A DNA stretch of 9,581 nt from JBFLVQ01 sp040758525 (GTDB lineage Bacteria; Acidobacteriota; Blastocatellia; Chloracidobacteriales; JADJPF01). The notes under the pieces were generated by a model, which saw only the letters and a list, made by a program, of their open reading frames with translations, ran no database searches and was not told where the DNA came from. A program made the position numbers and the translations under genes. This document shows, piece by piece, positions 1 to 5,853 of this stretch. Within the stretch, counting starts at the first letter, position 1. Each line of letters begins with the position of its first letter. The stretch lies in contig JBFLVQ010000359.1 in assembly GCA_040758525.1 (NCBI GenBank), forward strand, positions 1 to 9,581, in the 5' to 3' direction.

Positions 1-15
1 GTTAGCAATACTAAT
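1..15. promoter_or_regulatory. Candidate TetR-family operator upstream of the FAD monooxygenase
   Basis: The first bases, GTTAGCAATACTAAT, match the centre of the palindrome at 2378-2398 (GTTAGCAGCGCTAAC) at 11 of 15 positions. They keep the TTAG-N5-CTAA arms, at 2-5 and 11-14. The site may continue left of the window. It lies about 140 bp upstream of the monooxygenase start and could let the regulator at 1628-2317 control that gene. An AT-rich palindrome, TAATAA-N5-TTATTA, directly follows at 12-28. A TTGACA hexamer at 107-112 could be a -35 box, but I see no convincing -10 at the right spacing. Confidence 0.4.
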
Positions 16-155
16 AAATTTCTTATTAATATTATGTTAAATATAAGTAGAAGTATCAACATTATGAATTAATGCATCAATACTATTCACCCTAAACAGT
101 ATTTGATTGACATGTACGACTGCTAAGAAGCAGAGAAAGGTTAAGATCAAGTCGT

Positions 156-1373
156 ATGACAGATAAAAAGGTAATTGTTGTGGGAGCAGGTCCTGCGGGA
201 GCTACGCTCGCCTACCTTATGGCGCGCAACGGAGTGAGCGTACTGTTACTGGAAAAATATCACGATTTTGAACGTCTGTTCCGAGGCGAGGGATTGCAGC
301 CGAGCGGCATCGATGCCTTCCAGCAGATGGGACTGGGCGAAAAACTTATGCAACTGCCCAAAGCCATTGTCAAGACGATGGAGCTTTACCAGGGCGGTCG
401 TGTGTGCGTAAGAATCCCGACCGAACAGCTTGGTTTTATCGTCTGCTTTATTTCTCAACCGGCACTGTTGCAAATGCTTGTTAGCGAGGCTCACCAGTAT
501 AGATCTTTTCAGATCGAACTTGGAGCCACGGTCCGGGACTTGTTACGAGAAGGGGATCGAGTTGTTGGCGTCATCGCCGATACGTCTGCAGGGAGGCGCG
601 AGTACACTGCTGAATTGGTTGTGGGCACGGATGGTCGCCATTCGACTTTACGCCGACACGGCCCTTTTGTGGAACTGACCTCGCCACAAAGCTTCGACAT
701 ATTATGGCTCAAAGTGCCGTTTCCAGATTTCTGGCCAGATCGTACAACCGTGCGGCTGGAGTTTGGTTCGGGTTACCTGACCGGAGGCATTCCGACCAGT
801 GATGGTCAACTGCAAACCGGCTTTACTATCGTCAAAGGAAGTTATAAACAACTCCGTGCTAGCGGCACACAGGTTATGATGGAAGAATTGCTCCCCCGGA
901 TGTCGGCTGAACTAGCTGCCCACCTGCGGCAACACTGGGAGGCTGTGAGTCGCACCGTTTTGTTGGACGTGGTCGTTGGCCGTTTGACTACCTGGACAGC
1001 CCCCGGCTTGCTTCTGCTCGGTGACGCGGCTCACCCCATGTCGCCTATCGGCGGGCAGGGCATCAATGTAGCACTACGCGATGCGTTAGTGGCGGCCAAT
1101 CATCTCTGCCCAGTACTAACAAGTGGGAGTGATCTAGCCGCCATTGATGCTGCGGCTCGACAAGTAGAAAGCGAGCGAATGCCTGAAATTATCACTCTTC
1201 AGGAACACCAAAAGAAGCAAGCTCGCCTGTTCCTCGATTCGAACCGGGCTATCAGCAAGCTGGCATTACAACTTGTGCCGTTTCTGGTTCGCACTGGACT
1301 CGTGAAGCTTCTTGTGGGCGATCGACTGAAGGCATTTCAGCACGGAGTAGTGCCGGTGCGCCTTACAGTTTGA
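156..1373 (+). CDS. FAD-dependent monooxygenase (PHBH/UbiH-like, class A flavoprotein)
   Basis: This 405-aa protein has the three signatures of group A flavin monooxygenases. The N-terminal Rossmann dinucleotide-binding loop is GAGPAG (residues 10-15), with an acidic ribose-binding Glu at 33 (LLLEK). The GTDGRHS motif lies at 157-163. The GDAAHPMSPIGGQG segment (289-302) binds the FAD pyrophosphate and ribityl. Proteins of this class use NAD(P)H and O2 to hydroxylate or epoxidise aromatic or polyketide-like substrates in the cytoplasm; the substrate cannot be read from the sequence. Length is normal and both ends look intact. The ATG at 156 is the only sensible start, although the Shine-Dalgarno (AAAGG near 136) is distant. 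The gene is richer in G+C than the TetR and antiporter genes and is followed by an attC-like site, so it may have been acquired as a cassette. It could instead be classed as a halogenase or geranylgeranyl-reductase relative, but the DG and GD motifs favour a monooxygenase. Confidence 0.88.
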   Translation: MTDKKVIVVGAGPAGATLAYLMARNGVSVLLLEKYHDFERLFRGEGLQPSGIDAFQQMGLGEKLMQLPKAIVKTMELYQGGRVCVRIPTEQLGFIVCFISQPALLQMLVSEAHQYRSFQIELGATVRDLLREGDRVVGVIADTSAGRREYTAELVVGTDGRHSTLRRHGPFVELTSPQSFDILWLKVPFPDFWPDRTTVRLEFGSGYLTGGIPTSDGQLQTGFTIVKGSYKQLRASGTQVMMEELLPRMSAELAAHLRQHWEAVSRTVLLDVVVGRLTTWTAPGLLLLGDAAHPMSPIGGQGINVALRDALVAANHLCPVLTSGSDLAAIDAAARQVESERMPEIITLQEHQKKQARLFLDSNRAISKLALQLVPFLVRTGLVKLLVGDRLKAFQHGVVPVRLTV

Positions 1374-1404
1374 TTGGAAAGGCCTCCATTGCTGCCAAGC
1401 AACC

Positions 1405-1497
1405 GCCTAACAAGCACATGCAGCGGAGGTCGCGAAGCAAGTCTGGTATGATTTCCTGAGCGTTCGGTGCGGCCCCGCTGATACGAGGAGTTATGGC
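1405..1497 (+). other. attC-like integron recombination site
   Basis: The segment folds as an attC site in the + orientation. R'' is GCCTAAC (1405-1411, matching RYYYAAC) and R' is GTTATGGC (1490-1497), which pairs with R'' except for one bulged T. Both are separated from the L boxes by 9-nt spacers. L'' is CAGCGG-A-GGTCGC (1421-1433) and L' is GCGGCCCCGCTG (1469-1480). The L arms pair over 12 bp (one G-T) and leave a single extrahelical A at 1427 in L'', the polarity signature of known attC sites. The terminal loop is 35 nt. The site begins 32 bp after the monooxygenase stop, where a cassette attC belongs. R' departs from GTTRRRY by one T. No integrase gene is in the window. Confidence 0.55.
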
Positions 1498-1627
1498 ACG
1501 GACATAGAGTGAGGTAGTCACTCGAGTATTTCGCTGAACCAGTCTAATGGTACTAGGGTTGGCAATCGATTTTCCATATCGCAATCTGATCATTGCAATG
1601 ACTTTTGGTGTAGTTATTTTATACTAA
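1498..1627. other. Intergenic stretch between attC-like site and TetR gene
   Basis: No gene is supported here. A perfect hairpin, GAGTGA-GGTAG-TCACTC, lies at 1507-1523. It has no T-run on either strand, so it is not a typical terminator. Base composition shifts from G+C-rich to A+T-rich at about 1600, shortly before the convergent TetR stop codon. Confidence 0.4.
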
Positions 1628-2317
1628 TTATGGTTGGTTAAAACTAACAATCGTTTTAGCAACCGTTTTTATGTTGTCCACAGATACAATGATTGGTTGA
1701 CAATCAAGGGTATTCAACATTAATAACCCATGTAGATTGCTCACTAACAGTTGAGCTATTAACGCAGGGTGAAGTTTCTTAGTAAATATACCTTGTCCTT
1801 GGCCGGTTTGGATAATCTCTTCAAGTTTAGCAATGAATGTCAGGTATTCCGAATCCAGTAATGATTCTGGTAATAGAGCTGGATTGCGCATTTGGGCTAC
1901 CACTATACGAAAAACCTTAGATTCTGCTAACCAGGGACGACTGGGATCGTCTTCTGCTGAAAATATCAGTGCATCCACTATTGCTTCAAAAAGTTGTGCA
2001 GGATCATTAGTAATTTTTTGATAATGGGTCAATCGTAAGTTCAACGGTGCCCAATAGTATTCACTCATAATAAACAGTACTGCCTGTTTAAGGCCGACAA
2101 AATATCGATAGAATGCAGGATCAGCCGTACCAATGCGATTGGTTATCGAAGCTACTCTAGCACCAAGCATACCTTTTTCGGCAAACTCCTCAACCGTAGC
2201 ACTAACAATACGATGCCCTAACTCGGTGTTAGGCTCCCGCTTAATCCATTGATTGCGGTAAAGTGGTGTTAGCTTTACTACCGCCTCTTTTTTCTGCTTT
2301 CTTAAATTGCGAGTCAT
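1628..2317 (-). CDS. TetR/AcrR-family transcriptional regulator
   Basis: This 229-aa protein has a TetR N-terminal DNA-binding domain at about residues 33-80. The first helix is GHRIVSATVEEFAEKG, the helix-turn-helix is around ARVASITNRIGTADPAFYRYF, and the linker helix follows. The remaining ~145 residues are a variable helical ligand-binding and dimerisation domain. A basic N-terminal extension of about 30 residues precedes the usual start. The ATG is supported by AAGGAC about 7 nt upstream on the - strand. The gene is divergent from the CPA2 antiporter, and a perfect palindrome between the two is the likely operator, giving autoregulation and control of the transporter. The HTH carries GTADPAFYRYF where family members usually have G(V/I)xxxxxYxHF, a modest deviation. 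The ligand is unknown. Confidence 0.88.
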   Translation of the reverse strand: MTRNLRKQKKEAVVKLTPLYRNQWIKREPNTELGHRIVSATVEEFAEKGMLGARVASITNRIGTADPAFYRYFVGLKQAVLFIMSEYYWAPLNLRLTHYQKITNDPAQLFEAIVDALIFSAEDDPSRPWLAESKVFRIVVAQMRNPALLPESLLDSEYLTFIAKLEEIIQTGQGQGIFTKKLHPALIAQLLVSNLHGLLMLNTLDCQPIIVSVDNIKTVAKTIVSFNQP

Positions 2318-2377
2318 AAGTTCTGTCCTTTTTGGGTTGCTACCTTCAGATTAATCTGTTATAACAAAAAATTCAAG

Positions 2378-2398
2378 ATTGTTAGCAGCGCTAACAAT
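2378..2398. promoter_or_regulatory. Perfect palindromic operator between TetR gene and antiporter
   Basis: ATTGTTAGC-AGC-GCTAACAAT has 9-bp arms that are exact reverse complements around a 3-bp centre. This is the size and form of a TetR-family operator. It is 60 bp from the regulator start and 44 bp from the antiporter start, so a bound dimer could repress both divergent promoters. A TATAAC-like -10 for the regulator lies at about 2358-2363 on the - strand. A smaller palindrome, TATTA-G-TAATA, follows at about 2400-2410. Confidence 0.75.
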
Positions 2399-2442
2399 GT
2401 TATTAGTAATAGATCGATTGGTGACGAAGAAAGCTGTGAAAA

Positions 2443-3711
2443 ATGGCTGATTTCATTCATCTGATGGAGCTTCGTGTACTTGCTTTCCTATTTGGGGGTC
2501 ATGCTGATGAAATGCTTTTAAGCCTGTTTATTATTTTTGCGGCAGCGAAACTATCAGCAGAAATTTTTGAACGCTTAAAACAGCCTGCTGTTGTTGGTGA
2601 AATTCTAGCCGGAGTATTGATTGGGCCAAGTGTACTCGGTTTAGTTAACCAAACGGAAGTAACCAGGGCATTAGCAGAAATAGGTGTGATTTTATTACTG
2701 TTCACGGTGGGTTTGGAAGTTAATCCCAAAGCTATTCTCAAGGTTGGCAAAAATGCTTTATTGATTGCAGTATTAGGTGTCATTCTCCCGTTCGTTGCTG
2801 GATATTGTTTATTAACTCTATGGGGAGCACCAACTATTGAGCGATTCTTTTTGGGAGCCGCAATGGTTGCTACCAGTGTCGGGATTACTGCACGTGTGCT
2901 TGCTGCAATGAATAAGCTAAGCACTAAAGCAAGTCAGATTATTTTAGCTGCTGCCGTTATTGATGACATTCTTGGGTTGTTGGTCTTGGGCGTTGTTAGC
3001 AGTATGGCTAAAGGTAAGATCAACTATGTTGAAATTATAATAACAGCCACCCTATCAATTGGCTTTACCCTGTTTATACTATTTGCTGGTACTAAGATAG
3101 CCCAAAAGACAAAGCCGCAGGTTGACTATTTACGTATTGGACATGCATTCTTCATTGTCGGACTAATACTCTGTTTTGGTTTATCGTTACTTGCAACAAT
3201 TGCGGGGGTAGCAGGTATTATTGGCGCATTTTTAGCAGGCATGGCGCTTGCAGAAGTAAGTGAGGATACCGATCTCCATCATCAGACAGGAGCAGTGATG
3301 GAATTCCTACTACCGTTCTTCTTAGTTGGTATTGGATTACAACTGGAGCTTAGCGTCTTTCGTAATGGAAGTGTAATTATATTGGCTCTACTAACTACTT
3401 TAATTGCTGTGATGACAAAATTGATTGGTTGTGGTCTGCCAGCAATATCATATGGTAAACGTACTGCTCTACAAATAGGAATGGGGATGGTGCCAAGAGG
3501 GGAGGTTGGCATAATTGTCGCACAACTTGGTTTAAGTTTGGGTGTATTATCAGGTGCTCTTTATGGGATAGTAGTATTTATGGCGGTTGCTACCACGCTT
3601 ATTGCCCCGCCTTTCCTTATACCACTTTTTAGATCGTCACAGCCAGACTTAAGTAATGCACAAATAGATACCATTATAGAGCCTGAGCAACCATTCTCTG
3701 AATTACAATAG
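2443..3711 (+). CDS. CPA2-family cation/proton antiporter (Na+(K+)/H+ exchanger domain)
   Basis: This 422-aa protein is almost entirely hydrophobic, with about 12-13 predicted membrane segments. It lacks the C-terminal TrkA-N domain of KefB/KefC, so it is a membrane-only NapA/GerN-type exchanger. The hallmark paired aspartates are at 174-175 (AAVIDDILGL), the arrangement associated with electrogenic exchange. Residues PTIERFFLGAAMVATSVGIT (130-149) match the unwound TM4 region. Lys326 (MTKLIGCGLP) matches the conserved TM10 lysine, and PRGEVG (351-356) the conserved loop near the end. It would exchange Na+ or K+ for H+ across the inner membrane. The chosen ATG gives the full first helix; its ribosome-binding site is weak (GAAGAAAG). 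The gene is divergent from the TetR gene and followed without a gap by a small membrane protein. Ion specificity cannot be told. Confidence 0.92.
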   Translation: MADFIHLMELRVLAFLFGGHADEMLLSLFIIFAAAKLSAEIFERLKQPAVVGEILAGVLIGPSVLGLVNQTEVTRALAEIGVILLLFTVGLEVNPKAILKVGKNALLIAVLGVILPFVAGYCLLTLWGAPTIERFFLGAAMVATSVGITARVLAAMNKLSTKASQIILAAAVIDDILGLLVLGVVSSMAKGKINYVEIIITATLSIGFTLFILFAGTKIAQKTKPQVDYLRIGHAFFIVGLILCFGLSLLATIAGVAGIIGAFLAGMALAEVSEDTDLHHQTGAVMEFLLPFFLVGIGLQLELSVFRNGSVIILALLTTLIAVMTKLIGCGLPAISYGKRTALQIGMGMVPRGEVGIIVAQLGLSLGVLSGALYGIVVFMAVATTLIAPPFLIPLFRSSQPDLSNAQIDTIIEPEQPFSELQ

Positions 3712-3722
3712 TGGTGTTAAAA

Positions 3723-3968
3723 ATGGGTATACGATTTTTATTAATCTTTTTGACTGGTGTTATCGCAATTATCTTATGTGTGAGTATTATCGTTAGTATT
3801 TCAGCACAGGAATATGAGTTTACGCTCTCAGCCGCATTAAATTTGGTATTTCTGTTAACTGGGATTTGTGGCGGATATTCATTAGCTTGGATCTTAACTG
3901 GTTCACCAAATATTAAACATCATAATAAGCAAGAAACCAAACAACTCTTCAAGTACGAAGAAGATTGA
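3723..3968 (+). CDS. Small two-helix membrane protein coupled to the antiporter
   Basis: The protein is about 81 aa from ATG 3723, or 85 aa from an in-frame GTG at 3711 that overlaps the last base of the antiporter stop codon. It has two hydrophobic segments, roughly GIRFLLIFLTGVIAIILCVS and LNLVFLLTGICGGYSLAWIL, joined by a short polar stretch (SAQEYEFTLS). A charged tail follows (IKHHNKQETKQLFKYEED). I do not recognise a family. The immediate junction with the antiporter implies one transcript and translational coupling, and a strong terminator follows. A small accessory or stabilising subunit of the exchanger is a reasonable but unproven reading. Confidence 0.65.
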   Translation: MGIRFLLIFLTGVIAIILCVSIIVSISAQEYEFTLSAALNLVFLLTGICGGYSLAWILTGSPNIKHHNKQETKQLFKYEED

Positions 3969-3971
3969 TCG

Positions 3972-3997
3972 GCCTTGGATGTTTCAAGGCTATTTTT
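3972..3997 (+). terminator. Rho-independent terminator of the antiporter operon
   Basis: The hairpin is GCCTTGGA-TGT-TTCAAGGC: an 8-bp stem with one G-T pair and a 3-nt loop, followed directly by TATTTTT. It lies 3 bp after the stop codon of the small membrane protein, so the antiporter unit ends here and the downstream methyltransferase needs its own promoter. Confidence 0.85.
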
Positions 3998-4050
3998 AGC
4001 AGGAACATAATCAGTCGGTAGTTTTCGTGGTATAAGTGCTAAAGTAAAAT

Positions 4051-5022
4051 ATGAAACAGTTAAAATTATACCATTTTGAGTTTTATGATTATGCTCAATC
4101 TGATCATTTCCGTAATGATATTGTGAATGGCCTGACGAAACCTCAGAAGGAGACACCAGCAAAATATTTCTATGACAAAATAGGTTCGCAACTATTTGAT
4201 CGTATTTGCGAGCTGCCAGAATACTACTTGACACGAGCTGATCTAGCCATTCTCAAAGAATTTGCTGGTGAAATTAGCAAGCTCATCGGGCAGCGCGCAA
4301 TGATTATTGAGTATGGTAGTGGCGACAGTCATAAGATCCGCATTCTGCTTGATGCATTATGGGAACCATTAGTCTATTTACCGATAGATATCTCGAAAGA
4401 TTACCTTCTGCAACATACTCCTGATCTCGCACAAGATTACCCAACTCTTTCGATAGTTGCTGTCTGTGCTGATTACACGCAACTTGATAAATTGCCTGAC
4501 TCCCGAGTAACGCCAGCTCGCAAAGTAATATTCTTTCCTGGCTCGACAATTGGAAACCTTTCCCCGCCGGAAGCATTACAGCTACTTAAGCAGAGCGCGG
4601 CTTTGCTCACGCCCGGTGATGGACTGTTGATAGGTGTCGATTTAAAGAAATCCCCGCAGATACTCAACGCGGCTTATAACGATTCTCTAGGAATCACTGC
4701 TCAGTTCAATCTTAACTTGCTCAGCCGTATCAATCGGCAATTAAATGCTAATTTCGATCTGGCTAGCTTTAATCATTATGCCTTTTACAACGAAACAGAA
4801 GGACGCATCGAAATGCATCTAGTAAGCAAAAAAGATCAGTGCGTGTGTGTTGATAATATTGAAATTACCTTTCGGCGCGATGAGTCGATCCATACTGAGA
4901 ATTCTTACAAGTACAGTATTAGTGAGTTACAAGAAATGGCACGCATTGCCGGTTTTTATCCACAGGTGTGTTGGACCGATCCCAATAACCTTTTCAGCGT
5001 ACACTATCTTGTTGTTAACTGA
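4051..5022 (+). CDS. egtD: L-histidine N-alpha-methyltransferase (ergothioneine biosynthesis)
   Basis: The enzyme uses three S-adenosylmethionine molecules to make hercynine from histidine, the first step of ergothioneine synthesis in the cytoplasm. At 323 aa it has the usual EgtD length. Seen in the sequence: PAKYFYDKIGSQLFDRICEL with PEYYLTR (36-62); the SAM-binding IEYGSG (86-91) followed by K95; PIDIS (111-115); CADY (139-142); FFPGSTIGN (161-169); DLKK (197-200); YNDSLGITAQFNLNLL (209-224); FYNETEGRIEMHL (245-257); and HTENSYKYS (281-289), the region that supplies the substrate amine-binding Glu and Ser in characterised EgtD. Upstream, a TATAAG at 4031-4036 could be a -10 box; no strong ribosome-binding site precedes the ATG. 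The sulfoxide synthase EgtB, often adjacent, is not in this window. Confidence 0.93.
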   Translation: MKQLKLYHFEFYDYAQSDHFRNDIVNGLTKPQKETPAKYFYDKIGSQLFDRICELPEYYLTRADLAILKEFAGEISKLIGQRAMIIEYGSGDSHKIRILLDALWEPLVYLPIDISKDYLLQHTPDLAQDYPTLSIVAVCADYTQLDKLPDSRVTPARKVIFFPGSTIGNLSPPEALQLLKQSAALLTPGDGLLIGVDLKKSPQILNAAYNDSLGITAQFNLNLLSRINRQLNANFDLASFNHYAFYNETEGRIEMHLVSKKDQCVCVDNIEITFRRDESIHTENSYKYSISELQEMARIAGFYPQVCWTDPNNLFSVHYLVVN

Positions 5023-5084
5023 TGAACTTAATTCGAACCTATTTATGTAATTAATAAATTATTACGAAGGTGTTCAACAACTTA

Positions 5085-5222
5085 ATGCAAATAATTACTA
5101 AAGAGGAGCAAACACGAGAAGCTATGGAAGGGATTAATAATGTTCAGGCCTTACGCGGCCAGATAAAAGTTAAGAAATCAAAGGGTTTTCAGGGCAAGGA
5201 AGCTGAGGAAAGGCTGTCCTGA
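5085..5222 (+). CDS. Short hypothetical ORF, 45 aa
   Basis: An ATG-initiated frame encodes a short hydrophilic peptide (start MQIITKEEQTREAMEGINNV, end KEAEERLS). The sequence looks protein-like, but the only possible Shine-Dalgarno (GAAGG, about 15 nt upstream) is too far away. Its 3' third overlaps the transposase 3' end on the other strand. It could be a remnant of a gene broken by insertion, or chance. No family recognised. Confidence 0.2.
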   Translation: MQIITKEEQTREAMEGINNVQALRGQIKVKKSKGFQGKEAEERLS

Positions 5223-5496
5223 GAACCGAAACGAGATCATCAAAGCAAGCAACTTGAAACGAACCATTGGCAAGAGGTCTGACAATCTGATGAGAGTCAA
5301 GAACAACAAGGAGAGGAGCAATAGTTTTTATAGTGCTACCAACACTCGGACGATGTTTGCTTGCCAGCGGCTTGAGCAGTTGCATAAAAGTATAAGCGAT
5401 ACAGACCAAGACAACATGGGCAACGACAACTTTTTCACTACGCGCTTGACAGGTTGTCAAATTCAAGAATTGCTTACAATCGCGGAAAAAAAGTTC
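5170..5496 (-). pseudogene. 3' part of an IS4-type transposase gene (C-terminal fragment)
   Basis: The - strand frame encodes ELFFRDCKQFLNLTTCQARS followed by a hydrophobic stretch (EKVVVAHVVLVCIAYTFMQL) and a C-terminal tail ending ENPLIS. E-LFFRDC-K is the E-(6)-K half of the IS4 Y-(2)-R-(3)-E-(6)-K signature. The Glu is the third catalytic acidic residue. The DDE core upstream is absent: the frame meets a TAG at 5509-5511. The last four residues before the Glu (RWGV) are encoded by the terminal repeat of the recombinase element, not by the target. This is the left flank of the element's insertion. It may be the lost end of the transposase whose 5' part lies at 8061-9038. Confidence 0.72.
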
Positions 5497-5536
5497 CACT
5501 CCCCATCGCTAATACCCTTCAAACAACACTTATAGA
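5497..5536 (+). repeat. Left terminal inverted repeat of the recombinase element
   Basis: Read inward on the + strand it begins CACTCCCCATCGCTAATACC. Aligned with the right end read inward (GACTCTTGCCATCTCTACTA onward), about 27 of 40 positions agree with two small gaps. Shared blocks are ACTC, CCATC, CTA, TACCC, ACAC, TT and AGA. It contains the TAG that closes the transposase remnant and probably the recombinase binding site. Confidence 0.6.
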
Positions 5537-5547
5537 TTCCTCTATAA
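5530..5547. promoter_or_regulatory. Palindrome at the inner edge of the left end
   Basis: TTATAGA-TTCC-TCTATAA is a perfect inverted repeat with 7-bp arms, about 97 bp upstream of the first small ORF. It could be a recombinase or regulator binding site, or overlap the element promoter, since TATAAA at 5543-5548 resembles a -10 box. The function is inferred. Confidence 0.35.
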
Positions 5548-5643
5548 ATCAAGCGAGCATAAGCATAGAAGCATTATTAGGACTGGTCAGTTGGTTGAAG
5601 CAAATAAAGAAACAAGCTTCAGAAACTGAAAGAGGGACAGCTT

Positions 5644-5853
5644 ATGCAAGCTCTAACGAAACCACTAATAAAACTGTCGCCGGAAGCAAATTCACAGGCA
5701 GTAATAAACCAACTGTGGATAGAACTTCCAAGCCAGGCAAAAGAATCACTACTAAGCCTGCTGAGCAGGATTTTAGCCAAACAACTAGGCCACTCAAAAC
5801 CAATAAAGGAGGCAACAAATGTCACAAAAGAAAATAAGCCATCTCAACCTTAA
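5644..5853 (+). CDS. Small ORF preceding and overlapping the serine recombinase
   Basis: This 69-aa ORF has an ATG preceded by AGAGGGA at 5631-5637 with good spacing. Its 3' end overlaps the recombinase start by 35 bp in another frame. The centre (AVINQLWIELPSQAKESLLS then LLSRILAKQLG) looks like an amphipathic helical pair with an LWxxLP motif. From memory, a similar short ORF with that motif accompanies this group of recombinases in other bacteria. The tail is Lys-rich. It may act as a recombination accessory or directionality protein, but no function is established by the sequence. An overlapping + frame (5454-5837) is the less likely coding alternative. Confidence 0.6.
   Translation: MQALTKPLIKLSPEANSQAVINQLWIELPSQAKESLLSLLSRILAKQLGHSKPIKEATNVTKENKPSQP

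Noticed and set aside
1363..1593. 76-aa open frame on the - strand
   Set aside because: It covers the attC-like hairpin and the end of the monooxygenase, has no recognisable domain and lacks a good ribosome-binding site.
1498..1600. Possible fragment of rRNA near GCTGAACC...GGTACTAGGG
   Set aside because: The resemblance to the 3' end of 23S rRNA is limited to a few bases and does not extend to the conserved neighbouring segments.
2499..2924. 141-aa - strand frame
   Set aside because: It is a shadow of the antiporter gene, with low-complexity composition typical of the antisense of membrane proteins.
5497..5508. RWGV preceding the left-fragment glutamate as genuine transposase sequence (RWxxE motif)
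   Set aside because: Those codons lie in the terminal repeat shared with the right end of the element, and a TAG directly precedes them. I treat the match as probable coincidence, although it keeps the two-gene alternative alive.
5254..5535. 93-aa + strand frame
   Set aside because: It is antisense to the recognisable transposase C-terminal fragment.
5454..5837. 127-aa + strand frame
   Set aside because: It starts inside the transposase remnant, crosses the element boundary and overlaps the better supported 69-aa ORF. Its C-terminal composition is Thr/Lys-rich, as expected of a shadow frame.
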